Shown here: piece after piece, positions 9,547 to 17,969 of the stretch
Layout of the letters: each line of letters begins with the position of its first letter
Numbering within the stretch: position 1 is the stretch's first letter
The notes under the pieces: generated by a model
What the model was told of the DNA's origin: nothing
The model's database searches: none
The model's input: the letters and a program-made list of their open reading frames with translations, nothing else
Program-made: the position numbers and the translations under genes
Assembly (NCBI GenBank): GCA_041175665.1
Contig: JBEDEM010000002.1
Coordinates: 1-59,603, forward strand
Direction of reading: 5' to 3'
From: UBA3064 sp016868095
GTDB taxonomy: Bacteria > Pseudomonadota > Gammaproteobacteria > Burkholderiales > Burkholderiaceae_E
Length of the DNA stretch: 59,603 bases

Positions 9547-9649
9547 GGCAACTCTTCATCAAAGGTTAATCAAACAACTACAAAAACCGTTCGCTCGTGA
9601 CGAGCGACTCTCAAGGGTTGTAGCAAAGCCAAGTGCTATGCAGCAGAAG

Positions 9650-9931
9650 CTAAACAGCCTGCAAGGCTTCGAGCACCACCATCACACGCGGGTCAAGCAA
9701 CTCAGCCTCAGGCTGCTTCCTAGCAAGCACGAGATCGAGCAGTTCATTGTCCGATAAGTTCAATAATTGGTCGAGTCCAAAGACGAAATCTGCGGTCAAT
9801 TTTTGTTCAAAACGATCGAGAAATCGGGTCAAAAGCAAATCATTCTCCAGCAAACCCCGCCTGCAGCGCCAACGCAAACGACGCAGGCTGGCTTGCTCGT
9901 CGAATTCAGGGCTTTCGGCGACTCGATTCAT
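9650..9931 (-). CDS. sdhE: FAD assembly factor SdhE
   Basis: This 93-residue protein belongs to the SdhE/YgfY family. The key RGxxE-type motif is seen as CRRGLLENDLLL near residue 25, preceded by RLRWRC, and the rest is acidic and helical (DQLLNLSDNELLDLVL). Known role: helps attach FAD covalently to SdhA. It stands 26 bp after sdhB and before gltA, the standard place in betaproteobacteria. The start is the only ATG that gives the usual length, though no strong ribosome binding site precedes it. Confidence 0.93.
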   Translation of the reverse strand: MNRVAESPEFDEQASLRRLRWRCRRGLLENDLLLTRFLDRFEQKLTADFVFGLDQLLNLSDNELLDLVLARKQPEAELLDPRVMVVLEALQAV

Positions 9932-9957
9932 GGGCTGATCGCAAAGCGCCTCAGGGA

Positions 9958-10668
9958 TTAAACCGCGCGCTTTACCATGAGTTCTTTAATCTTGCCGATC
10001 GCCTTGGTTGGATTTAAACCCTTGGGGCAGACATCGACACAATTCATAATCGTGTGACAGCGGAATAGTCGATAGGGATCTTCAAGATTGTCTAGTCTTG
10101 CTGAGGTCGCCTGATCACGGGTATCTGCGATGAAACGGTAGGCCTGTAGCAATCCGGCCGGGCCGACAAACTTATCGGGATTCCACCAAAACGACGGACA
10201 GCTCGTTGAGCAACAAGCACAAAGTATGCACTCGTAGAGACCATCGAGCTCTTCGCGGTCCTCGGGCGACTGTAAACGCTCCTTCTCGGGGGGCGGATTA
10301 TCGTTGATCAAGAAGGGTTGTACGGAGTGATACTGCTTAAAGAACTGGGTCATGTCGACAATGAGATCACGTACTACCGGTAGACCGGGTAGTGGTTTCA
10401 ACACAATCGGCTGCCGCAAATCGCGCAAATTGGTAATGCAGGCTAGACCGTTCTTACCATTGATGTTCATAGCATCCGAGCCGCACACACCCTCGCGGCA
10501 AGAACGACGAAACGACAAACTTGGGTCGAAATCGCTCTTGATTCGCATCAACGCATCCAACAACATCTTGTCGTTGGGCTGCAAAGTCACCTCAAGGTCT
10601 TGCATATAGGGCTTGGCGTCTTTATCGGGATCGTAGCGATAAATAGAAAAACGAACGGTCTGACTCAT
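9958..10668 (-). CDS. sdhB: Succinate dehydrogenase iron-sulfur subunit
   Basis: With the start at 10668 (second of two tandem ATGs, five bases after AGGAG) the protein is 236 residues, typical for SdhB. The three cluster motifs are complete: CREGVCGSDAMNINGKNGLAC for [2Fe-2S] (its second half), CILCACCSTSCPSFWWN for [4Fe-4S], and CHTIMNCVDVCPKGLNP for [3Fe-4S]. It carries electrons from the SdhA flavin to the membrane quinone site formed with SdhC and SdhD. The longer open frame upstream has no family resemblance and is rejected. Confidence 0.97.
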   Translation of the reverse strand: MSQTVRFSIYRYDPDKDAKPYMQDLEVTLQPNDKMLLDALMRIKSDFDPSLSFRRSCREGVCGSDAMNINGKNGLACITNLRDLRQPIVLKPLPGLPVVRDLIVDMTQFFKQYHSVQPFLINDNPPPEKERLQSPEDREELDGLYECILCACCSTSCPSFWWNPDKFVGPAGLLQAYRFIADTRDQATSARLDNLEDPYRLFRCHTIMNCVDVCPKGLNPTKAIGKIKELMVKRAV

Positions 10669-10733
10669 CATGACTCCTGCGCTAACTTTGTGTGCGACTT
10701 CATACGAACAGTGCTTTGCTTCGAGCAAGCGAC

Positions 10734-12524
10734 TTAAAAAGTCCTTGCCTTGGGCGTAAATGTATCGACGGTAAGGGGCTTTAAAACCACCGGCTTGTAG
10801 TCAAGGCGGTTGCCTTCGGAGTACCAGAGACTGTGACGCATCCAATGGGTGTCGTCACGGTTGGGGTAGTCGCGATGGGCGTGAGCGCCACGACTCTCCT
10901 TGCGGGCTTCTGCCGATACGATGGTCGCTTTGGCGGTCTCCATCAAATTATCAAGTTCCAAAGCTTCAACGCGCGCCGTGTTGAAGACCTTGGACTTATC
11001 CTTCAAATGGATATGCTTGGCTCGTTGATCGAGTTCTGCAATCTTTTGCACACCTTCTTTCAAGAGCTCATCAGTCCGGAAGACCCCGCAATGCGCTTGC
11101 ATCGTCTTACGAACATCGTTAGCAACGTCTTGGATATTCTCGCCAGAACTCGAGGACTCGAGCCGAGCCAGCCTTGCAAGCGAAGCATCGCCGGCATCAG
11201 GCGGCAAATCCCGATACTCATCTGCATTGAGCTTGCTCGACACGATATGGTTGCCCGCAGCACGACCAAATACGAGCAGGTCAAGCAATGAATTGGTGCC
11301 CAAGCGATTTGCGCCATGCACCGATACACAGGCGCATTCGCCGATGGCATATAAGCCAGGTACAACCGTATTGGGGTTGCCTGCCTTGGGTACAACGACC
11401 TCACCGTGATAATTCGTAGGAATACCACCCATCTGATAGTGGATCGTCGGGACCACAGGGATGGGATCCTTGATCGGATCCACATTAGCAAACTTGATAG
11501 CGATCTCTCGAATCGAGGGCAGACGTTTCATGATGGTCTCAGCGCCTAGGTGATCTAGCTTTAAGAGCACATGATCGCCATGCTCGCCACAGCCTCGACC
11601 TTCTTTGATTTCCTGATCCATCGAACGCGAGACAAAATCGCGCGGCGCCAAATCCTTAAGGGTCGGAGCATAGCGCTCCATGAAGCGCTCGCCGTGCTTA
11701 TTCAATAAGATGCCACCCTCGCCACGAACGCCTTCGGTAATCAGCACGCCGGCGCCGGCAACCCCGGTCGGGTGAAACTGCCAAAATTCCATATCTTCGA
11801 GCGGTATCGCAGCCCGCGCGGCCATGCCCATGCCATCGCCGGTATTGATAAAGGCATTGGTCGAGGCCTGCCAAATCCGCCCTGCACCGCCCGTTGCCAG
11901 CACAGTGACCTTGGATTGGAGCAGCATCACTTCGCCTGTTTCCATCTCAAGGGCAACCACACCAACAACAGCGCCTTGGCTGTCACGAATCAAGTCTAGC
12001 GCCATCCACTCAACAAAAAACTGTGTGCGAGCCTGCACATTGCGCTGGTATAAAGTATGTAGCAGCGCGTGTCCTGTTCGGTCTGCTGCCGCGCAGGCAC
12101 GCTGAACCGGCTTTTCGCCAAAGTTGGCGGTATGCCCGCCAAAGGGACGCTGATAAATTGTGCCATCAGGATTACGGTCAAAGGGCATGCCGAAGTGTTC
12201 TAGTTCATAAACCACCTTTGGCGCTTCGCGGCACATAAATTCGATCGCATCCTGGTCACCGAGGTAGTCCGATCCCTTGACCGTATCAAACATGTGCCAG
12301 TACCAACTGTCTTCAGACATATTGCCAAGCGCGGCTCCAATGCCCCCCTGGGCTGCGACCGTATGCGATCGCGTCGGGAAAACCTTACTCAGCACTGCAA
12401 CACTATAACCAGCCTGTGCCAATTGCAATGAGCAGCGCATCCCCGAGCCACCTGCACCGACGATGACTGCATCAAAGCGGCGTCTTGGAAGATTGTTGGC
12501 CAAATGGCTTACGATTTCCGTCAT
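10734..12524 (-). CDS. sdhA: Succinate dehydrogenase flavoprotein subunit
   Basis: The start is set at 12524 (MTEIVSHL), nine bases after a GAGG, giving 596 residues. The FAD Rossmann motif VIVGAGGSGMRCSLQLAQAG begins near residue 20. SHTVAAQGGIGAALGN holds the histidine that binds FAD covalently. The catalytic segment HPTGVAGAGVLITEGVRGEGG and the C-terminal HAHRDYPNRDDTHWMRH are intact. It oxidises succinate to fumarate at the cytoplasmic face of the membrane. It sits between sdhD and sdhB in a five-gene operon with sdhE. Confidence 0.97.
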   Translation of the reverse strand: MTEIVSHLANNLPRRRFDAVIVGAGGSGMRCSLQLAQAGYSVAVLSKVFPTRSHTVAAQGGIGAALGNMSEDSWYWHMFDTVKGSDYLGDQDAIEFMCREAPKVVYELEHFGMPFDRNPDGTIYQRPFGGHTANFGEKPVQRACAAADRTGHALLHTLYQRNVQARTQFFVEWMALDLIRDSQGAVVGVVALEMETGEVMLLQSKVTVLATGGAGRIWQASTNAFINTGDGMGMAARAAIPLEDMEFWQFHPTGVAGAGVLITEGVRGEGGILLNKHGERFMERYAPTLKDLAPRDFVSRSMDQEIKEGRGCGEHGDHVLLKLDHLGAETIMKRLPSIREIAIKFANVDPIKDPIPVVPTIHYQMGGIPTNYHGEVVVPKAGNPNTVVPGLYAIGECACVSVHGANRLGTNSLLDLLVFGRAAGNHIVSSKLNADEYRDLPPDAGDASLARLARLESSSSGENIQDVANDVRKTMQAHCGVFRTDELLKEGVQKIAELDQRAKHIHLKDKSKVFNTARVEALELDNLMETAKATIVSAEARKESRGAHAHRDYPNRDDTHWMRHSLWYSEGNRLDYKPVVLKPLTVDTFTPKARTF

Positions 12525-12573
12525 GTTTAATGCCTCAATGTTTACAAGATGTTGAGCCTGAATACTTTGATCG

Positions 12574-12924
12574 CTAGACTTTCCAAAGAATAAGAACAGT
12601 CCAGCATAAATAAGCAATCAAGCCGATGATCGTCAGCACTTGAAGGCTAAGCCGGATCGCTGTGGGCTTGATGTAGTCCATGTAAATATCGCGCACACCG
12701 ACCCAGGCATGCCAGCACAATGCCAGCATCGCAAGCAGTGTGATGATCTTGAACCAGCCCTGACCGAAAAGGCCGGCCCATTGGTCATAACTCGCTGCAG
12801 CCCCAAGGCTTACCGCACCAATCAATATAAGGGTGTACACAAGAAGAACAACAGCGGTGATGCGTTGCGCTAACCAGTCCTTGAGGCCGTAGTGGGCACC
12901 GGTCACGATTCGTCTGCTAGCCAT
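12574..12924 (-). CDS. sdhD: Succinate dehydrogenase membrane anchor subunit SdhD
   Basis: The 116-residue protein (MASRRIVTGAHYGLKDW) has three hydrophobic segments, near residues 22-45, 54-76 and 87-110, as expected for SdhD. The HYGLKDWLAQR start and HAWVGVRDIYMDY segment are characteristic; the histidine in HAWVG is the likely heme b ligand and D/Y in the second are near the quinone site. Its ATG at 12924 follows the sdhC stop by one base, so translation is probably coupled. An upstream in-frame ATG lies within sdhC and is less likely. Confidence 0.94.
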   Translation of the reverse strand: MASRRIVTGAHYGLKDWLAQRITAVVLLVYTLILIGAVSLGAAASYDQWAGLFGQGWFKIITLLAMLALCWHAWVGVRDIYMDYIKPTAIRLSLQVLTIIGLIAYLCWTVLILWKV

Positions 12925-12925
12925 C

Positions 12926-13327
12926 TTAGAATGCTCCAAAAAGACGAAGAGCAACCACTGCGGTCATGGCCAAGCTCAGAATAAGAACGACTCTTGCACT
13001 CGATCGAGCCTGTTCCTTAGCTGTTCCAATATGTAGATCCAAAACCAAGTAGCGGATACCAGCGATGGCGTGATGCAGAAATGCCCAAATAACGGCAAGA
13101 CAAATTAATTTGGCCAACGGATGACCCAACAGGGCGCTCAGCCGGGCATGGGTCATCTCAGAGGCAATGCTTTGATCTAGCGTAAACAGCACGAGCGGGA
13201 TACCGATCAAAAACAGAAAGGCACCGCTTAGCCGGTGCAGAATCGACACCACACCCGCGAGCGGCAGCCGATAGCTAAGAATTTGCGAAACATGAATGTT
13301 CCGAAACTGCGGACGTGTTGAACTCAC
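12926..13327 (-). CDS. sdhC: Succinate dehydrogenase cytochrome b556 subunit SdhC
   Basis: A GTG start at 13327, six bases after GGGAG, gives a 133-residue protein beginning with the typical SSTRPQFRNIHVSQILSYRLPLAG. The family signature SILHRLSGAFLFLIG is followed by membrane segments near residues 28-48, 62-85 and 108-130, and HHAIAGIRYLVLDLH carries the heme-ligand histidine. It anchors the complex with SdhD and forms the ubiquinone site. It is the first gene of the sdh operon; the promoter should lie in the 136 bp up to the gntR stop. Confidence 0.95.
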   Translation of the reverse strand: MSSTRPQFRNIHVSQILSYRLPLAGVVSILHRLSGAFLFLIGIPLVLFTLDQSIASEMTHARLSALLGHPLAKLICLAVIWAFLHHAIAGIRYLVLDLHIGTAKEQARSSARVVLILSLAMTAVVALRLFGAF

Positions 13328-13463
13328 AAGTAACTCCCTTTTCGAATCGCCAGGACTCTTCGGACCTTGGCTGCACAAGCACCAAAACCAACGGTAATAA
13401 CGCGGCTGTTTGCTCGACGGCAGCCGCATTTTGCGTCAAATCGCTGGCTTTCACAAAGCACGC

Positions 13464-14258
13464 CTAGACCAGCGCATTAAAGTAGTGATGGTTTTCGGTC
13501 AGGTAATAGCCTCGCCGGACTTCGACCGGCCGGTCCTGATAGGTGGTTGAAAGCCGATCGACCAGCAAAACCGGTGTCCCGGTCGCTACCCCTAAGCGTC
13601 GTGACTGCTCTTGCGGACAAGCAATTGCCTTGATTTGCTCACGCGCTTTTAGCATACGAGTTCCAAAACTTGCCTCAAACAAAGCGTAGAGCGGACCCTT
13701 GTACTGCTGCAAGCGCTCGTGGGTCAGGCCGCGAAAAAGATTCGCTGGCAGCCATAGTTCGTCAAGAACCGCCGGCAAAGCGTCGACTTTTAACATCCGG
13801 CGAATAAATACCGCCGATTCACCCGCTCGCATTTGCAACTCGCGAGCGACATCAACCGGGGGCCTTAGACGGCGACACTCAAGAATGTGGCTTTCCGTCT
13901 CAGGCAGCCCCCCCGCATCACGCCGTAATCGCAAAAAACGGAATTGAGCGCGTTCCTCGTGGTGACTTGAAACGAAGGTTCCCTTGCCCTGGCGCCTAAC
14001 CAGCACATGTTCGGCAGCAAGTTCCTCAATTGCTTTTCTCACCGTGCCCTGGCTCACCGCAAAGCGCCTGGCCAGTTCATTTTCACTGGGTACCATTTGC
14101 CCTGGCTGCCATTCTCCTAAATCAAGCGCCCGCATGAGGCGGTCCTTAATTTGGCGATAAAGCGGACTGAAAGTTGGCGCACCCATGGAGTCTTTGCCCA
14201 ATTCGTCAGGGGTAGGCACGTCATTGACCGAGAGTGCGCTTGACTGATCGCGTTGCAT
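13464..14258 (-). CDS. GntR-family (HutC/UTRA) transcriptional regulator
   Basis: The 264-residue protein has a winged helix-turn-helix near residues 35-95 (SPLYRQIKDRLMRAL, VPSENELARRFAVSQGTVRKAIEELAAE, RRQGKGTFV). A UTRA ligand-binding domain fills the C-terminal half (FIRRMLKVDALPAVLDELWLP, VDRLSTTYQDRPVEVRRGYY). HutC-type regulators bind small organic ligands; the effector here is unknown. It is transcribed towards sdhC and divergently from mdh, with a palindromic operator candidate between the two starts. I infer that it controls the mdh unit and itself, possibly the sdh operon. A similar GntR gene stands at this point in many Burkholderiales TCA clusters. Confidence 0.9.
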   Translation of the reverse strand: MQRDQSSALSVNDVPTPDELGKDSMGAPTFSPLYRQIKDRLMRALDLGEWQPGQMVPSENELARRFAVSQGTVRKAIEELAAEHVLVRRQGKGTFVSSHHEERAQFRFLRLRRDAGGLPETESHILECRRLRPPVDVARELQMRAGESAVFIRRMLKVDALPAVLDELWLPANLFRGLTHERLQQYKGPLYALFEASFGTRMLKAREQIKAIACPQEQSRRLGVATGTPVLLVDRLSTTYQDRPVEVRRGYYLTENHHYFNALV

Positions 14259-14294
14259 GCTGCGATTGAATCACGAGGCCCGTGACTTGTCCAG

Positions 14295-14317
14295 TGTCTT
14301 ATCTCTTATATAAGACA
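14295..14317. promoter_or_regulatory. Palindromic operator candidate for the GntR regulator
   Basis: TGTCTTAT and ATAAGACA form perfect 8-bp arms around seven bases. The inner ten bases CTTATATAAG are themselves a perfect palindrome, and a further GTCTT arm follows downstream. The site ends ten bases before the -35 box of the mdh promoter and lies between the divergent gntR and mdh genes. Binding by this GntR protein is inferred from position and symmetry. Confidence 0.6.
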
Positions 14318-14326
14318 TAAAAGTCT

Positions 14327-14355
14327 TTGACGTTGGCACCGCTTGCCTCTACAAT
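14327..14355 (+). promoter_or_regulatory. Sigma70-type promoter of mdh
   Basis: TTGACG and TACAAT are separated by exactly 17 bases, a near-consensus vegetative promoter. Transcription would start around 14362 and leave a leader of about 105 bases before the mdh ATG at 14468. It is the best promoter match I found in the window and directly abuts the operator candidate. Confidence 0.8.
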
Positions 14356-14467
14356 CGGCGCACAGTATTCCGTGCATCCAGCCTTGCTAAGTCAAGCCAC
14401 GGCACTATGAGGCTTGGCGAGTGCGATGTTGTGCAAACCTAAATAAACCCTACCATCAGGAAAAGTC

Positions 14468-15457
14468 ATGAGTAAGACAGCCAAACGGGTCGCAGTCACC
14501 GGCGCCGCCGGACAAATTGGGTATGCCCTCTTGTTTCGTATCGCCTCGGGCGAGATGCTGGGCAAGGATCAGCCCGTGATATTGCAATTGCTCGAGATCC
14601 CCGATGAAAAGGCTCAAAAAGCACTCAAAGGCGTCATGATGGAGCTCGAGGACTGTGCCTTTCCGCTGCTTGCCGGCATGGAAGCACACAACGACCCAAA
14701 CAAAGCCTTTAAGGACACAGACTATGCCTTATTGGTCGGCGCCAGGCCGAGAGGACCTGGCATGGAGCGAAAAGACTTGCTCAGTGCCAATGCGGCCATC
14801 TTCACCGCGCAGGGCATGGCATTGGACGCATCGGCTTCGCGCGATGTCAAAGTTCTTGTGGTGGGCAATCCCGCCAACACCAATGCGTACATCGCGATGA
14901 AATCAGCGCCATCGATCAACAAACGGCAATTCACAGCGATGTTGCGCTTGGATCACAACCGGGCCCTGTCGCAGATCGCGGCTCGTACTGGCAAGCCTGT
15001 ATCCGACATTCGTAAGCTCTGTGTGTGGGGCAATCATTCCCCCACAATGTATGCAGACTATCGTTTTGCAACGATTGGTTCGTCATCGGTCAAGCAAATG
15101 ATCAACGATGATGCTTGGAATCGCGACATATTCCTGCCCACGGTCGGAAAACGCGGAGCGGCGATTATCGAAGCTCGCGGTTTGTCATCAGCCGCATCGG
15201 CCGCCAACGCTGCTATCGATCATATGCGTGACTGGACTCTTGGCACAGGCGGCGAATGGACGACGATGGGCATCCCTTCGGATGGCTCGTACGGCATTCC
15301 GCAAGATGTGATGTTCGGCTTTCCAGTCACTTGCCAAAATGGCGACTACAGCATTATTCAAGGACTTGAGATCGACAATTTTAGCCAAGAGCGTATTGCC
15401 ATTACGCTCAAGGAGTTAAGCGAAGAACGTGAGGCGGTCGCTCATTTGCTAGGTTAA
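14468..15457 (+). CDS. mdh: Malate dehydrogenase
   Basis: The 329-residue protein matches the NAD-dependent malate dehydrogenase form found in betaproteobacteria. The nucleotide-binding motif is VTGAAGQIGYALLFRIA near residue 9. The mobile-loop arginines are in GARPRGPGMERKDLL, and VVGNPANTNAY and the catalytic histidine in CVWGNHSPTMYADY are present. It interconverts malate and oxaloacetate in the cytoplasm. AGGA seven bases before the ATG supports the start. It heads the plus-strand unit mdh-prpB-prpC, and shares its upstream region with the divergent GntR regulator. Confidence 0.96.
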   Translation: MSKTAKRVAVTGAAGQIGYALLFRIASGEMLGKDQPVILQLLEIPDEKAQKALKGVMMELEDCAFPLLAGMEAHNDPNKAFKDTDYALLVGARPRGPGMERKDLLSANAAIFTAQGMALDASASRDVKVLVVGNPANTNAYIAMKSAPSINKRQFTAMLRLDHNRALSQIAARTGKPVSDIRKLCVWGNHSPTMYADYRFATIGSSSVKQMINDDAWNRDIFLPTVGKRGAAIIEARGLSSAASAANAAIDHMRDWTLGTGGEWTTMGIPSDGSYGIPQDVMFGFPVTCQNGDYSIIQGLEIDNFSQERIAITLKELSEEREAVAHLLG

Positions 15458-15476
15458 AACCAAGAGGAGTTGATTC

Positions 15477-16358
15477 ATGAGCAGTCCCGGACTAAGGTTT
15501 CGTGAAGCACTAACCCAAGAAAAGCCGTTGCAAATTGTCGGCGCCATCAATGCCAACCACGCCTTGCTTGCAAAGCGAGCCGGGTATCGCGCCATTTATT
15601 TATCGGGTGGCGGGGTAGCCGCGGGCTCTCTCGGACTTCCCGACCTTGGCATTTCAGGACTCGACGATGTACTCACCGACGTGAGACGCATCACCGATGT
15701 GTGCGATCTACCGCTGCTTGTCGATGTCGACACAGGCTTTGGGGCCTCGGCCTTTAATGTGGCGCGTACGGTCAAATCACTGATCAAGTTTGGTGCTGGC
15801 GCCATGCATATCGAAGATCAAGTCGGAGCAAAGCGTTGCGGACATCGACCCAATAAAGAGATCGTTTCGAAAGATGAAATGGTCGATCGAATCAAGGCTG
15901 CGGCGGACGCGAGGACCGACCCCCATTTTGTCATCATGGCCCGCACCGATGCAATTGCTGTCGAAGGCCTCGAGGCGGCCGTTGAGCGAGCTCTCGCCTG
16001 CGTTGAAGCGGGTGCAGATATGATTTTTCCGGAGGCAATTACCGAGCTATCGATGTACCGCGAATTTGCTGATGCGGTCAAAGTGCCGATCCTGGCAAAC
16101 ATCACCGAGTTTGGTCAAACGCCGCTCTTTAAAACCGATGAGTTGGCCGCCGCGGGATGTGCGATGGTGCTTTATCCATTATCGGCTTTTAGAGCCATGA
16201 ATAAGGCCGCTGAAACCGTCTACGAAGCGATTCGCCGCGACGGCACACAAGCTGCCGTCGTTGAGCAGATGCAAACCCGTCAGGCCTTATACGACGCCAT
16301 TGGATACTGGGAATTCGAACACCGCTTGGATCAACTATTTGCTAAAGGAAAGCATTGA
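15477..16358 (+). CDS. prpB: 2-methylisocitrate lyase
   Basis: The 293-residue protein belongs to the isocitrate lyase/PEP mutase superfamily. The catalytic signature KRCGHRPNKEIVS is near residue 120, with metal-binding DVDTGFGAS and HIEDQV before it. The length suits PrpB rather than isocitrate lyase, which is much longer. It cleaves 2-methylisocitrate to pyruvate and succinate in the methylcitrate cycle of propionyl-CoA use. It has a good ribosome binding site (AAGAGGAG), lies 19 bp after mdh, and overlaps prpC by four bases (ATGA). Confidence 0.92.
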   Translation: MSSPGLRFREALTQEKPLQIVGAINANHALLAKRAGYRAIYLSGGGVAAGSLGLPDLGISGLDDVLTDVRRITDVCDLPLLVDVDTGFGASAFNVARTVKSLIKFGAGAMHIEDQVGAKRCGHRPNKEIVSKDEMVDRIKAAADARTDPHFVIMARTDAIAVEGLEAAVERALACVEAGADMIFPEAITELSMYREFADAVKVPILANITEFGQTPLFKTDELAAAGCAMVLYPLSAFRAMNKAAETVYEAIRRDGTQAAVVEQMQTRQALYDAIGYWEFEHRLDQLFAKGKH

Positions 16359-17521
16359 TGAGTGAGAGTCATGGGGCTACTAGCTCGGCCATCAAACCTA
16401 AGAAGTCTGTCGCACTGTCTGGCGTCACCGCAGGCAACACAGCCCTTTGCACCGTGGGGCGCACTGGCAATGATCTGCACTATCGTGGCTACGACATTCT
16501 TGATATCGCCGAACAAGCTGAGTTCGAAGAAGTCGCCTATCTATTGGTTCACGGCAAGTTGCCAAACGCTGCCGAACTACGGGGCTATAAGACAAAGCTT
16601 AAAGCCCTGCGTGGATTACCGGCACAAGTCAAGGCAATCTTAGAATCGCTGCCTGCGGGTAGCCACCCGATGGATGTGATGCGTACGGGTGTATCAGCAC
16701 TCGGTTGCGTGTTGCCCGAAAAAGATGATCACAACAGCCCAGGCGCGCGCGATATAGCAGACCGTTTGATGGCAAGTCTTGGATCGGTGTTGCTGTATTG
16801 GTATCACTATGCGGTCAACGGACGGAGAATTGATGTCGAGACAGATGATGACTCGATCGCTGCGCATTTCCTGCATTTATTGCATGGTCAGGCTCCATCA
16901 GAGCTTTGGATTCGGGCGATGCATACTAGCCTCAATCTTTATGCCGAACACGAATACAACGCCTCGACCTTCACATGTCGGGTGATTGCGGGCACGGGCT
17001 CAGATATGTATTCAGCCATTGCTGGCGGAATCGGCGCACTGCGCGGACCTAAACACGGCGGTGCGAACGAGGTTGCCTTCGAAGTGCAAAAGCGTTATGA
17101 AACCCCAGACGATGCAGAGGCCGATATCCGTCGAAGGGTCGAGGCAAAAGAAGTGGTTATAGGTTTTGGCCATCCGGTCTACACCATTGCCGACCCGCGC
17201 AACAAAGTGATCAAAGAAGTTGCTCGACGGCTCTCGAGCGATGCTGGTGATATGAAAATGTTTGATATCGCCGAACGCCTTGAATCGGTCATGTGGGATG
17301 CAAAAAAGATGTTCCCCAATCTGGACTGGTTTTCTGCCGTCTCGTATCACATGATGGGCGTGCCCACTGCGATGTTCACACCGCTTTTTGTCATTTCGCG
17401 TACGTCAGGATGGGCGGCTCATGTGATTGAGCAACGTATTGATAACAAGATCATTCGGCCTTCAGCGAATTACGTCGGACCTGAAGATCAAAAGTTTGTG
17501 CCGCTTGCACAACGTCACTAG
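16355..17521 (+). CDS. prpC: 2-methylcitrate synthase
   Basis: The 388-residue citrate-synthase-family protein is shorter than GltA and lacks its N-terminal domain, as PrpC does. The catalytic histidines are in LYAEHEYNASTFTCR and IGFGHPVYTIADPRNK, and the aspartate is in NLDWFSAVSYHMMGVP. It should condense propionyl-CoA with oxaloacetate; many PrpC enzymes also accept acetyl-CoA, so it could serve as a second citrate synthase. It is translationally coupled to prpB. No prpD, acnD or prpF is visible, so the dehydration step must be done by AcnA or elsewhere. Confidence 0.92.
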   Translation: MMSESHGATSSAIKPKKSVALSGVTAGNTALCTVGRTGNDLHYRGYDILDIAEQAEFEEVAYLLVHGKLPNAAELRGYKTKLKALRGLPAQVKAILESLPAGSHPMDVMRTGVSALGCVLPEKDDHNSPGARDIADRLMASLGSVLLYWYHYAVNGRRIDVETDDDSIAAHFLHLLHGQAPSELWIRAMHTSLNLYAEHEYNASTFTCRVIAGTGSDMYSAIAGGIGALRGPKHGGANEVAFEVQKRYETPDDAEADIRRRVEAKEVVIGFGHPVYTIADPRNKVIKEVARRLSSDAGDMKMFDIAERLESVMWDAKKMFPNLDWFSAVSYHMMGVPTAMFTPLFVISRTSGWAAHVIEQRIDNKIIRPSANYVGPEDQKFVPLAQRH

Positions 17522-17529
17522 GTCCCACG

Positions 17530-17952
17530 GTGATCAGCCCGCGCACTACCCTCGCTTTCGCAGGCACTCGTGCCTTGAGCGGTACATTCGCCTCCACCGG
17601 CATACTCGCTTTCACTGCCATCCTTGCCTTGACAAGCACCCTCGCCTTCACGGGCAAGGTTGCCTGGGCAAGCGATGTTCATGAGGTATCGCGGACCGAC
17701 CCTGTTCAAGCCGGACTGTATCGTTGTCATCAGGGTGCACAAATTATTGTTAAAAATATAGCACCTGACTTTGGATCGATCGTGGTCCAGTTCAAAGGTA
17801 AAGACCACTTACTTTTCGCCGTCGATACCGCCACCGGTGCGGTGAGGTACCAGGATCAGCGAAGCGGCATGACCTGGATCAAGATTCCCTCAAAATCGAT
17901 GCTTCTCGATTCGAAATTGGGCCGGCAATTGGCCAACGACTGCAAACTCTAG
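17530..17952 (+). CDS. Small secreted protein, MliC (lysozyme-inhibitor)-like
   Basis: The 140-residue protein starts at GTG eight bases after prpC. It has a long hydrophobic leader ending in VAWA-SD near residue 48, then a domain of about 90 residues. The pattern YRCHQGAQIIVKN, FKGKDHLLFAV, AVRYQDQRSGMTWI and a final cysteine (NDCKL) recalls the MliC/PliC fold, with one disulfide joining the two cysteines. The family inhibits c-type lysozyme in the periplasm. The match is weak and made by eye. The leader is itself built from nine-residue repeats. It lies between prpC and acnA. Confidence 0.55.
   Translation: MISPRTTLAFAGTRALSGTFASTGILAFTAILALTSTLAFTGKVAWASDVHEVSRTDPVQAGLYRCHQGAQIIVKNIAPDFGSIVVQFKGKDHLLFAVDTATGAVRYQDQRSGMTWIKIPSKSMLLDSKLGRQLANDCKL
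17548..17664 (+). repeat. Degenerate 27-bp repeats in the signal-peptide region of the MliC-like gene
   Basis: The coding sequence for residues 7-45 is made of nine-residue blocks TLAFAGTRA, LSGTFASTG, ILAFTAILA and (after three residues) TLAFTGKVA. At DNA level CTCGCTTTCGC, CTCGCTTTCAC and CTCGCCTTCAC recur at the start of the related blocks. The result is an unusually long, self-similar hydrophobic leader. Confidence 0.6.
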
Positions 17953-17969
17953 TTCATAAGGAACCCAAC

